Shown here piece by piece: positions 26,758-33,914 of a DNA stretch of 33,914 nucleotides. The notes under the pieces were generated by a model. The model did not search any database and was not told where the DNA came from. It saw only the letters and a list, made by a program, of their open reading frames with translations. This stretch comes from Alphaproteobacteria bacterium MarineAlpha3_Bin7. Its GTDB lineage: Bacteria > Pseudomonadota > Alphaproteobacteria > Rhodospirillales > UBA2165. The stretch is taken from positions 1 through 33,914 of the forward strand of contig PTLG01000009.1 in assembly GCA_002937995.1 (NCBI GenBank), given 5' to 3'. Position 1 is the stretch's first letter; every line of letters begins with the position of its first letter. The position numbers were made by a program, and so were the translations under genes.

Positions 26758-27687
26758 ATGACATTACTAATAGTAGATATAATGACCGGCACTGAATCGG
26801 ACTGGAAAAATGTAATAGCAAAAGAATTACCCGACCTGGAAGTACGTTTTTGGCCCGATATTAAGGATCCAAAAGATATTAAATATTTAGCTTTTGGCCG
26901 ACCAAACTTTGATGAATTACCTGACCTTCCTAACTTGGGTTTCATGATGACCAGACAGGCCGGAGTAGACTCTTGGATCAACCATCCCAAAATACCAAAA
27001 GTACCTCTGACCAAACTTGAGCCAGAAACTGGTGACCCGATGATGACAGAGTATGTAGTACTCCACGTTCTTAATTTGCACCGCAACCTGCTACAATACA
27101 AAAAACAGCAAAACAATAAAATATGGGAGCCAATATCTCAAGTCAGGCCTGAAGATAGAAAAATTGGGTTTCTCGGCTTGGGACAACTAGCCCTACCCCC
27201 AGCTAAAATTTTAGTAGAGCTAGGTTTTCCAGTATCAGCTTGGACCAGAAGGCCCAAAAAACAACCTGGCATTGAAACAAGTTTTGGTCCAGAAAACCTG
27301 GAAGGTTTCATGAAGAAAACTAATATATTAGTCTGTTTTCTTCCACTTACTAAAGAAACAGTAAATATAATAAATCATAAAACGCTCGCGCTCATGCCAA
27401 GAGGTTCCATGATTTTTAATGTAGGACGAGGGGAACATGTTGCAGAGGCTGATCTTCTGGAAGCTCTAGACTCCGGCCATATTGCCGCAGCAACGCTAGA
27501 CACCACATATCCCGAACCATTGCCTGCAGACAGCAAACTTTGGACCCACCCCAATGTAACAATCATGCCCCATGTAGCACGAAGACCTCCGGTAAAGCAG
27601 TTAGCACCACAAATTATTGAGAACATCCAAAGGTTTGAGGCAGGAAAAGGGTTAAGCCAACCCGTAGATACTGAAGCGGGTTACTGA
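26758..27687 (+). CDS. D-2-hydroxyacid dehydrogenase, GhrA (glyoxylate/hydroxypyruvate reductase) type
   Basis: A 309-residue D-isomer-specific 2-hydroxyacid dehydrogenase. It has the Rossmann motif GFLGLGQLA (137-145) and the basic TRRPK after the second strand, favouring NADPH. The catalytic Arg224 (NVGRGEH), Glu253 (YPEPLP) and His272 (MPHVARR) are intact. The GhrA group reduces glyoxylate, hydroxypyruvate and similar 2-oxoacids. It follows the SDR gene closely. If the neighbouring HisD-like enzyme acts on a dihydroxypropane compound, this protein could interconvert the resulting 2-hydroxy/2-oxoacid; this is inference from context. Confidence 0.9.
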   Translation: MTLLIVDIMTGTESDWKNVIAKELPDLEVRFWPDIKDPKDIKYLAFGRPNFDELPDLPNLGFMMTRQAGVDSWINHPKIPKVPLTKLEPETGDPMMTEYVVLHVLNLHRNLLQYKKQQNNKIWEPISQVRPEDRKIGFLGLGQLALPPAKILVELGFPVSAWTRRPKKQPGIETSFGPENLEGFMKKTNILVCFLPLTKETVNIINHKTLALMPRGSMIFNVGRGEHVAEADLLEALDSGHIAAATLDTTYPEPLPADSKLWTHPNVTIMPHVARRPPVKQLAPQIIENIQRFEAGKGLSQPVDTEAGY

Positions 27688-27713
27688 TAAATAGTCCAAT
27701 ACTAAGAATATTT

Positions 27714-28439
27714 TTAATTAGGACTTAGATTTTCCATAGCAGCCAAGCAAAGGCTATTTGGCTCCATCCCTGCCTCTATAGCGCAAAGTCCCCAACTTAG
27801 TTTTACTGGCAATCTACGGCCCTCCCACAATAAATTGCTACGAGATATTTTACTAACCATTCTCTCAGTAACTGGCTTTACTTGATCCGTAGTCATTATA
27901 TTACAGATTATGGCAAAACACCCATGATCCAAATATCCCACAAAGCCTGATTTGGGCGCGAGTTTATTAATCAGTTTGCTAATTTCAATGAGATAGTTTT
28001 GGCTAGCAAGTGGACCGTAATATAACCACACTTCTTCTACCGAGAGGGACCTTACTAATACTAAAGTACTTAGATCATCACTTTGACGGGCTCTTTTTGA
28101 AATTTTAGCTAAATTTTTGTAAATAAAATTAGAACTGTATACTGGTAGAATTATGTGACGGTCATTTTTTCTTTCTAAAACATCTAATTTATTTTGACTA
28201 ATTTCCAAGTCCCTTCGACCCGTTTCTATATCGTGAAAAATAGACGCAAATGCCTCCTGGACACTGGGTGTATATTCTTTTTGAGGAATTCCAAGTATAT
28301 TGGCTGCATCTTTTATATTTCGTGGACTTGAATTTTGTACCCGTTTTTTTATTTTATCCTTATTTTTTTTTGAGCCCGTTTCTTGACGTTGTCTCTCAAC
28401 ACCGTCTCTATATTTTTGTACTTCGTTAATATCTTTCAT
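27714..28439 (-). CDS. Protein with degenerate GGDEF-like domain
   Basis: A 241-residue soluble protein that I place only by pattern. Residues 1-50 are highly charged and probably disordered. From about 98 to 240 the order of elements follows a GGDEF domain: LVLVRS strand near 126-131, a helix with LIEISKLINKL, GYLDHGCFAI at 168-177 where GG(D/E)EF would be, then VKLSWGLCAIEAG and a final helix. The signature is lost (YLDHG), so diguanylate cyclase activity is not expected; a sensory or scaffold role is possible. There is no membrane segment. It lies 43 bases downstream of the CoA ligase on the same strand, and its ribosome site is weak. Confidence 0.6.
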   Translation of the reverse strand: MKDINEVQKYRDGVERQRQETGSKKNKDKIKKRVQNSSPRNIKDAANILGIPQKEYTPSVQEAFASIFHDIETGRRDLEISQNKLDVLERKNDRHIILPVYSSNFIYKNLAKISKRARQSDDLSTLVLVRSLSVEEVWLYYGPLASQNYLIEISKLINKLAPKSGFVGYLDHGCFAIICNIMTTDQVKPVTERMVSKISRSNLLWEGRRLPVKLSWGLCAIEAGMEPNSLCLAAMENLSPN

Positions 28440-28482
28440 ATCTCAACCAAATGATTTTCGATATTTAATTTATAATCACTTT

Positions 28483-30009
28483 TCAAGGCCAATATTCATC
28501 ACGGATTATATTTTTTTGAATCTTTCCAACTGCTGATTTTGGCAGTTTTTCAACAAATTTTATTAGCCGTGGCCTTTTGTGCCTAGCCATATTTTCAATA
28601 CAATATTTGTCTATTTCTTCAACTGTCGGCTGTTTACCTTTCTCTAAAACTATGTGAGCTGCCGGAAGTTCCCCCCAGTGGTCATCCGGCACGCCAAATA
28701 CTGCACACTCGTTTATAGATGGATGGTTGTATAAAACCTCCTCTATTTCCGTTGGAAAAATATTTTCTCCTCCAGATATTATCATATCTTTGGATCTATC
28801 AACTAAAAATAGAAATCCATCTTCATCCAGGTAACCCATATCCCCAGTCTTTAGCCAACCCTCTCCAATAAATACCTCCTTAGTCTTTTCGGGTTCCCGG
28901 TAGTAACCCAGCATTACATGGTCACCCCTTGTAACAACTTCTCCCACCTCTCCATTAGCAACCTTATTATTATCCGATCCAAATATTTGTAATTCCAGAT
29001 CCGAATAGGGCTTACCGACACTCGCTGATTTAGATAAATTGAATTCGGTGGGCCTCACGGTCAAATTTCCGGCCTCAGATTGACCATATTGTTCTTGCCA
29101 AATCACTGACGGAAGCACCTCTAACTGCTTCTCTAACTGCGCCCTGGAAGTAGGGGCAGCTCCATAATTCACATATCTTAGAGATTTTAATTTATCGCTA
29201 TCAAGCATAGTGCTTGTGATTATACTATTAATTTGAGTTGGAACTAAAAAAGCTGCCGTTATTTTCTGTTTTTCAACCAAGTCTATAAATGCCTCTGGGT
29301 CCCACGCGGGCATTAATACAGCAGTAAGGCCCATTAAGACGCCTGTCTGAAACCAGATAAATAAGCCTGCTATATGAAATAATGGAGATGAACAACATAT
29401 GATATCGTTTTTAGATATATCCATTTCCCTTTGAGCACGAATTGATCCAATAATTCTTGAACGGTGACTGACAACAACACCCTTAGGGAATCCAGTAGTT
29501 CCTCCAGTATAAGTAATACCAAATGCATCATCTGTATTTAGTTTAATACTAACGGGAGTTGATTGAGCTCCGATTAAGAACTCTTCCAAATGCATAACAT
29601 TGGTTGGGTAAGTTTTTTTATTTCCAAAAACAATTATTTTTTCTAAGCCTGTTAATTTAACCGCCAGCCTAAGTATCGTCTCTAAAAATTTTTCATGAAC
29701 GAAAAGTGCCTTTACATCACTAGAAGTAATAACGTTACATAGCTCATTGTCCGTGAACCTCGTAGACATATGGGCCAAAATACAACCAGCCTTTGCACAA
29801 CCAAAAAAAATCCCAGGATATTCAAATTGGTTAGTTGAAAGTATACCTAAAACACTGCCCCTGCCCAAACCTGACCGAATTATCCCATTTGCAACACGAT
29901 TTGATATCTCCTCTAAATCTGAGAAACTGCAAATATCTTTTCCGCAAATAACCGCTTGCTTATCAGGAAACTTATTGGCTGTATTTGATAAAATCTCACC
30001 TATTAACAT
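28483..30009 (-). CDS. AMP-forming acyl-CoA ligase (ANL superfamily)
   Basis: A complete 508-residue ligase: YTGGTTGFPKGVVVSH around 167-182, QEQYGQSEAG, KTGDMGYLDEDGFLFLVDR, SGGENIFPTEIEE and PKSAVGKIQKN with the C-terminal lysine. The QYGQSEA variant fits the fatty-acid or aromatic CoA ligase branch rather than acetyl-CoA synthetase. A GGGGG run directly before ATG 30009 serves as ribosome site. It is divergent from the SDR-diiron-FAH operon across 164 bases containing several inverted repeats, so it may activate that operon's acid substrate. The acid is unknown. Confidence 0.92.
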   Translation of the reverse strand: MLIGEILSNTANKFPDKQAVICGKDICSFSDLEEISNRVANGIIRSGLGRGSVLGILSTNQFEYPGIFFGCAKAGCILAHMSTRFTDNELCNVITSSDVKALFVHEKFLETILRLAVKLTGLEKIIVFGNKKTYPTNVMHLEEFLIGAQSTPVSIKLNTDDAFGITYTGGTTGFPKGVVVSHRSRIIGSIRAQREMDISKNDIICCSSPLFHIAGLFIWFQTGVLMGLTAVLMPAWDPEAFIDLVEKQKITAAFLVPTQINSIITSTMLDSDKLKSLRYVNYGAAPTSRAQLEKQLEVLPSVIWQEQYGQSEAGNLTVRPTEFNLSKSASVGKPYSDLELQIFGSDNNKVANGEVGEVVTRGDHVMLGYYREPEKTKEVFIGEGWLKTGDMGYLDEDGFLFLVDRSKDMIISGGENIFPTEIEEVLYNHPSINECAVFGVPDDHWGELPAAHIVLEKGKQPTVEEIDKYCIENMARHKRPRLIKFVEKLPKSAVGKIQKNIIRDEYWP

Positions 30010-30077
30010 GATCCCCCCACGTAAAATTATACAACTAAGTGTTAAAAGTCGCTAGATCTAATCAAATCTAAAGAACT

Positions 30078-30154
30078 ACAATAGATCTTGGATTTTTTGT
30101 TCACTTGTTATAGATCGTAAGAGTTTGATATAAATGATCTATTGTTCCCAATAG
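30078..30154. promoter_or_regulatory. Operator-like inverted repeats in divergent region
   Basis: ACAATAGATC (30078-30087) is repeated in inverse orientation as GATCTATTGT (30136-30145), 48 bases apart. A second, shorter dyad CTATTG-TTCC-CAATAG (30139-30154) overlaps it, ending 19 bases before ATG 30174. Further TAGATC copies lie near 30053 and 30111. The spacing and position suggest binding of a dimeric regulator with DNA looping or cooperative binding between the CoA ligase and the SDR operon. No regulator gene is adjacent in the window. Confidence 0.45.
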
Positions 30155-30173
30155 TATTGATAGGAGAACAAAA

Positions 30174-31118
30174 ATGAGTAGACAAATGCTTCAAGACCGA
30201 GTGGCCATAGTAACTGGTGGCGCTCGGGGTATTGGTAAGGAAATATGTAAAACTCTGTTAGATAATGGTGCATCCGTTGTTTGTGCTGACAATGGCGTAA
30301 ATATTGACGGGACAGCCGAGGACCCCTCTATAACTAAAACTTTTTGCAAAGACTATCCTGATAAGGCCCTAGCCTTTACTGATGACGTCTCTTCATCGAC
30401 AGCTAGTAAAAAGTTAGTAAACCTCGCACAGGAAAGTTTTGGCGGGATAGATATAGTAGTTAATTGTGCCGCTATATTACGAGATGGTTTGGTTTTTAAG
30501 GGATCACCAGAAAATTGGGATATGGTTTTAAAAAATAATTTGTCTGCAACATTTTATTTAATTAATGCTGCAACACAAATAATGAGAGAACAATTTAAGA
30601 ATGGCAGAGGACCCGCAGAAACCTACTCTTGGGGCAGAATAGTAAATATTGGCTCTACTGCCGGTCTATATGGGAATTTTGGACAAGCAAACTATGGTAG
30701 TGCAAAAGCAGGACTTTTTGGCCTTACCAGAATTACTGCGATGGAAATGGTTAGATCTAATGTAACCTGTAATTATCTGGCACCCTTTGCACACTCAAGG
30801 GTTACAGATATGATAGAACCAGCAAATGAGGAACAGGCGGAGTACAAAAACAGGGCATTAAAAGTAAAGCCTCATCATGTGGCCAGGTTTGTATCATACT
30901 TGTGCTCCGATTATGCAAAAGATATTACCGGTCAGGTTTTTGGTGTTAGAGGCCGGGAAATATTTCTCTTTAGCCAACCGCGGCCTATATCAACCATTAT
31001 ATCTGATGAAAATTGGGATGATAGGGAGTTAGGTGAAAATATCTTGCGTGAGTTTGATGAATACTTTAGTGACTTAAAAACAGATTTAGAAGCCTTTAAT
31101 TCCGATCCTATAATTTAA
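30174..31118 (+). CDS. SDR family oxidoreductase (hydroxyacyl-CoA dehydrogenase-like)
   Basis: A 314-residue SDR with TGGARGIG (14-21), NCAA and the catalytic Ser161, Tyr174 and Lys178 (YGSAK). The long loop before the serine (residues 140-152) and the extended C-terminus (about 240-314) resemble the dehydrogenase unit of peroxisomal-type multifunctional 3-hydroxyacyl-CoA enzymes, so a CoA-thioester substrate is plausible. GGAGAAC lies six bases before the ATG. Its stop is directly followed by the ATG of the diiron gene (TAA ATG), so the two are tightly coupled. It is divergent from a CoA ligase. Confidence 0.9.
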   Translation: MSRQMLQDRVAIVTGGARGIGKEICKTLLDNGASVVCADNGVNIDGTAEDPSITKTFCKDYPDKALAFTDDVSSSTASKKLVNLAQESFGGIDIVVNCAAILRDGLVFKGSPENWDMVLKNNLSATFYLINAATQIMREQFKNGRGPAETYSWGRIVNIGSTAGLYGNFGQANYGSAKAGLFGLTRITAMEMVRSNVTCNYLAPFAHSRVTDMIEPANEEQAEYKNRALKVKPHHVARFVSYLCSDYAKDITGQVFGVRGREIFLFSQPRPISTIISDENWDDRELGENILREFDEYFSDLKTDLEAFNSDPII

Positions 31119-31847
31119 ATGGGGCTTAACATGAGTACAAATGTTCAAGTAGAAACCGTCGCCAAGTGGGAAAAACAACCTGAGGAATATAAACAAGCGT
31201 GCCGAAAACTTGTCATTAGCCATGCTATAAATGAGCTTTATGGCTCCCAGGTCTATGACGAACCGGCAATAGCTTTAGCGCCAAATCCATACGCAAAGTG
31301 GTTAACCTGCAGAGTGGTGATGGAAGAATATGGACATCACTATAAATTCTTCGAGCTCGGTAAAAAAATGGGGATTGATGACCATATTATGGTTCCTCAG
31401 TCAGCAGAGAAATCGCCCTTAAGCATTATGCTTTTGGAACTGACTACTTGGGAAGAGTTTTGTGTAATAAAGATGCTAGGAGATCTAGGAGAGTTGGTGC
31501 TGGTGGAGGATTTGCTAAAGTGTAGCTTTCACCCTTTGAGATCTCTAGCAAAAAAGACAATGCCAGAGGAAAAATTTCATAGCGAATTTGGTACTAAATT
31601 TTGTACTGAAATTTCAGCAAACAAAGAGGGGCGTAAAACTATTCAGGATGCAATAAACTTTATATATCCTCATGTCCCCTATTTTTTTGGTCGCACTAAA
31701 TCAAAAAATAATGAGATTTACCGGAAATGGGGATTGAAAGAGCGTACAAACCAAGAAATACGAGAGGACTATATTAAAAGAGCAGCAGGCGTGGTTTCTA
31801 AATTGGGTCTTACTCTACCGGAAATAAACCTGAAGGATTACGATTAG
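31119..31847 (+). CDS. PaaA-like ferritin-type diiron protein (phenylacetyl-CoA oxygenase family)
   Basis: A 242-residue helical protein with the paired diiron pattern of the PaaA/PaaC (PF05138-type) family: Glu39 in helix A (NELYGSQV), Glu70 and His73 in EEYGHH, Glu112/113 in TWEEF, and Glu151 with His154 in EEKFHSE. All six ligand positions are filled, so it should bind two irons and activate O2 for epoxidation or hydroxylation. PaaA normally needs partners (PaaB, PaaC, reductase PaaE); none is in this window, so this may be a stand-alone relative. ATG 31119 abuts the SDR stop; ATG 31131 is an alternative start. Its substrate is inferred to be a CoA thioester or aromatic acid from the adjacent ligase. 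Confidence 0.8.
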   Translation: MGLNMSTNVQVETVAKWEKQPEEYKQACRKLVISHAINELYGSQVYDEPAIALAPNPYAKWLTCRVVMEEYGHHYKFFELGKKMGIDDHIMVPQSAEKSPLSIMLLELTTWEEFCVIKMLGDLGELVLVEDLLKCSFHPLRSLAKKTMPEEKFHSEFGTKFCTEISANKEGRKTIQDAINFIYPHVPYFFGRTKSKNNEIYRKWGLKERTNQEIREDYIKRAAGVVSKLGLTLPEINLKDYD

Positions 31848-31882
31848 TATAGTTAGAAGTTTGATATTGTTAAGGAAAACTC

Positions 31883-32737
31883 ATGAAGATTTGCAGATAT
31901 AATGATGACCGTATAGGACTAGTATTGGATGCGGAAAGGCTAATTGATGTTTCCGATGCCTTAGATACACTGCCAGATATTAAATGGCCCGCACCGCTCG
32001 GCGATCATTTTATCGCTAACCTCGAGACGATGTGTTCAAAAATAGAAGTTCTGTCTAAGTCTGGAAAACCTATACCACTCGCCGACGTAACACTTAATAG
32101 CCCTGTTGCTAATCCCTCAAAAATTATGGGGGCCCCTATCAATTATCAAAAACATATTGAAGAGTCCGAAGCTGATGACGGAATAGTATCATCTCGCCCC
32201 ATTAGCCATATATCTGATTGGGGAATGTTTCTAAAGGCAAACAGCGCCTTGGTTGGATGTGGAGATGGAATAAAATTAAGATTTACCGATAACCGTAATG
32301 ATCATGAGATGGAGTTGGCTGTAATCATTGGAAAGAAAGGTTCCAATATACCAATATCAGAAGCAAAAGAGTTTATAGCTGGTTATGCCATAGGTCTGGA
32401 TATGACCACGAGGGGGAAGGAACTGCAGAGTTTTCGGAAGTCAGCAGATACCTATGCCGTACTCGGGCCCTGGCTTGTAACGGCTGATGAAATTGTGGAA
32501 CCTAATAATTTAAACCTAGAGCTTTCTGTGAATGGAAACATTCGCCAAAAATCTAATACGTCGGAACTTGTCTATAATGTAGAGAAATTAATTCAGTACA
32601 CGAGTGAACGTTACACACTTTACCCTGGGGACATAATAATGACTGGTACGCCTGACGGTGTTGGACCAGTAGAACCTGGAGATATAATTGACTGTTCTCT
32701 CGAGAACGTAGGAAGTATGACCGTAAAGATTAGCTAA
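31883..32737 (+). CDS. Fumarylacetoacetate hydrolase (FAH) family protein
   Basis: A 284-residue FAH-fold enzyme, shorter than the one at 22551. Metal ligands Glu142 and Glu144 in DHEMELAVIIG and Asp173 in GLDMTTRG are intact; the YPGDIIMTGTPDGVGP loop is typical. Members hydrolyse or decarboxylate 2,4-dioxo acids from ring cleavage. A good ribosome site AAGGA lies eight bases before the ATG. It is the third gene of the SDR-diiron-FAH operon, so it would act last, on a cleaved ring product. The gene is convergent with the following dehydrogenase, two bases apart. Confidence 0.92.
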   Translation: MKICRYNDDRIGLVLDAERLIDVSDALDTLPDIKWPAPLGDHFIANLETMCSKIEVLSKSGKPIPLADVTLNSPVANPSKIMGAPINYQKHIEESEADDGIVSSRPISHISDWGMFLKANSALVGCGDGIKLRFTDNRNDHEMELAVIIGKKGSNIPISEAKEFIAGYAIGLDMTTRGKELQSFRKSADTYAVLGPWLVTADEIVEPNNLNLELSVNGNIRQKSNTSELVYNVEKLIQYTSERYTLYPGDIIMTGTPDGVGPVEPGDIIDCSLENVGSMTVKIS

Positions 32738-32739
32738 AG

Positions 32740-33675
32740 CTATAGTCCTGTTCCAACATCTACATCCTCTGACTTTATATCTAAACCCGAATTTGCAGCC
32801 TGCTGAAGAATTAAGGCTGCGAAGTCACAATCAACATGCCCATTTCCTATAATACTTTGCACACATTCTCTCGCCGCCGCAGTAACGGGCATTGGCACAC
32901 CAAGGTTTCTCGCCGCAGACAAACCTAAATCCATATCTTTTCTTAATAATACTGGAGTAAATGTCGGTGTCATGTCGAGATTAACATATGCTGGGGTTTT
33001 ATATTGTGAGAAAGGTGACCCCATAACACTATTGTTAATGAAGTCTAAAAAAGCATGTCTATTTACTCCACCTTTTTCAGCTAAAACTGTTATTTCTGCC
33101 AATGTTTGAGCCATTATCCCCAATAAAACATTATGGCAAATCTTTACCATACGGGCGACCTCTCCAGGTCCAACATAACTAACCCCTTGGCCTAACATTT
33201 CCAAGAGGAGTTTAACGCTCTCAAATGCCTTCTGATCGCCAGAGGCTACTATGCTGAGCTTACCTGAAACAACTACCTTTGCATTACCACTTACTGGGGC
33301 GTCTATCATCTTTGTCCCGACATTGCTTGCGTAGTCCCTTACCTGTCTAGATGCCTCTTCGGAAATTGTCGTACAATCGACCAGTATATCCGGGGTCTTG
33401 CCTCCATGAGAAAGAATACCATTTTCACCAATAGTAACCTCGATAAAATCATCGGGGCCACCAACCATAGTAAATACAATGTCACAGTCGGACAGTTCCA
33501 CCACAGAATCTACAATTTTTGCCCCTTTTTCTACTAAAGGCTCTGCTTTTTCACGTGTCCGATTCCAAACGGTGACGTTGACCCCAGCGTTTAATAACCT
33601 CTCAGCCATCGCAAAGCCCATACGCCCAGTTCCGATCCAGCCTACGTGCAAATTAGTAATAATTTCTTCGGACAT
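32740..33675 (-). CDS. 3-hydroxyisobutyrate dehydrogenase-family oxidoreductase
   Basis: A 311-residue beta-hydroxyacid dehydrogenase. The Rossmann motif GWIGTGRMG (12-20), the NRTREK that suggests NADP, the substrate motif DAPVSGN (125-131) and the catalytic Lys178 with Asn182 in MVKICHN are all present. Family members oxidise 3-hydroxyisobutyrate, tartronate semialdehyde, or 2-hydroxymethylglutarate. GGAGGAA precedes ATG 33675. It lies 42 bases downstream of a dihydrolipoamide acyltransferase gene on the same strand, so both may belong to branched-chain or related 2-oxoacid metabolism. Confidence 0.92.
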   Translation of the reverse strand: MSEEIITNLHVGWIGTGRMGFAMAERLLNAGVNVTVWNRTREKAEPLVEKGAKIVDSVVELSDCDIVFTMVGGPDDFIEVTIGENGILSHGGKTPDILVDCTTISEEASRQVRDYASNVGTKMIDAPVSGNAKVVVSGKLSIVASGDQKAFESVKLLLEMLGQGVSYVGPGEVARMVKICHNVLLGIMAQTLAEITVLAEKGGVNRHAFLDFINNSVMGSPFSQYKTPAYVNLDMTPTFTPVLLRKDMDLGLSAARNLGVPMPVTAAARECVQSIIGNGHVDCDFAALILQQAANSGLDIKSEDVDVGTGL

Positions 33676-33717
33676 AATTAAGTTCCTCCAAATATATTTA
33701 AAATTTTCATTAGACGA

Positions 33718-33914
33718 TTATGATAACAACGAGGTCCAGTCATGATTTTCGATAATATCTTTTAATCGCTTTAGGAAAGCAGCACTGTAAGCACCATCGA
33801 TTGCCCTATGATCAAAAGCCTGCGTAATTACCCCTATTGGTCTAACCACTATATTATCCTCGCCATCGCGATCCACCACTATGGGCCTTTTGGCAACGCC
33901 ATCTATAGACAGAA
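33718..33914 (-). CDS. 2-oxoacid dehydrogenase E2 (dihydrolipoamide acyltransferase), C-terminal fragment
   Basis: Only the last 65 codons are in the window; the stop TAA is at 33718-33720 and the frame is open to the edge. The visible part contains the acyltransferase active-site motif FDHRAIDGAYSAAFL (His and Asp-Gly as in E2 proteins) preceded by RPIGVITQ. E2 proteins transfer acyl groups from lipoyl to CoA in pyruvate, 2-oxoglutarate or branched-chain dehydrogenase complexes. The specific complex cannot be told, but the downstream 3-hydroxyisobutyrate dehydrogenase homologue fits branched-chain use. Confidence 0.88.
   Translation of the reverse strand, partial: LSIDGVAKRPIVVDRDGEDNIVVRPIGVITQAFDHRAIDGAYSAAFLKRLKDIIENHDWTSLLS

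Noticed and set aside
1-33914. tRNA, rRNA, CRISPR arrays, insertion sequences or prophage genes
   Set aside because: No cloverleaf, repeat-spacer pattern, transposase or phage gene was recognised on reading both strands.

Overview
The window is AT-rich, densely packed bacterial DNA: about 30 protein genes, no gene-free stretch over about 235 bases, and no tRNA, rRNA, CRISPR array or insertion sequence that I can see. The gene content (long-form fused indolepyruvate:ferredoxin oxidoreductase, TAXI-type TRAP transporter, CaiB-type CoA-transferase, DmdB-like CoA ligase, NpRdhA-like cytoplasmic reductive dehalogenase) suggests a marine heterotrophic proteobacterium, most likely an alphaproteobacterium. 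That placement is inferred from gene families, not from a marker gene.

Region A (1-8634, minus strand) reads as one operon. In transcription order it holds a corrinoid/iron-sulfur reductive dehalogenase, a fused indolepyruvate:ferredoxin oxidoreductase, a class III CoA-transferase, a GlcG/HbpS-family protein and an alpha/beta hydrolase cut by the window edge. A CoA ligase (8747-10285) is divergent from it. My main hypothesis is that the oxidoreductase is translationally coupled to the dehalogenase, and that together they serve catabolism of a halogenated hydroxyaryl compound. A halotyrosine-derived arylpyruvate would fit, with the oxidoreductase either acting on the carbon skeleton or supplying low-potential electrons.

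Region B (10368-15998) holds a bicupin and a Gfo/Idh/MocA dehydrogenase on the plus strand, then a minus-strand CoA ligase, a thiolase and an EamA exporter. Region C (16157-21156, plus) is a probable operon of a carboxymuconolactone-decarboxylase-like protein, a MaoC hydratase, a type I extradiol dioxygenase with all metal ligands, a fused TRAP permease and its TAXI binding protein: uptake plus ring cleavage of an unknown aromatic acid.

Region D (21215-27687) holds an aldo/keto reductase fused to a TusA-like domain, a fumarylacetoacetase-family hydrolase, a cupin, a 57-residue small protein, a HisD/HpsN-like dehydrogenase and, divergent from it, an SDR and a GhrA-like 2-hydroxyacid dehydrogenase. 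Region E (27714-33914) holds a degenerate GGDEF protein and a CoA ligase (minus), then an SDR, a stand-alone PaaA-like diiron protein and a second fumarylacetoacetase-family protein (plus). It ends with a 3-hydroxyisobutyrate-dehydrogenase-like gene and the C-terminus of a dihydrolipoamide acyltransferase (minus).

Overall this is a catabolic mosaic of short operons in alternating orientation. It has three AMP-forming CoA ligases, two FAH-fold hydrolases, two SDRs and three cupin domains in two genes. No dedicated transcription factor is encoded, although several operator-like palindromes lie in the divergent intergenic regions.
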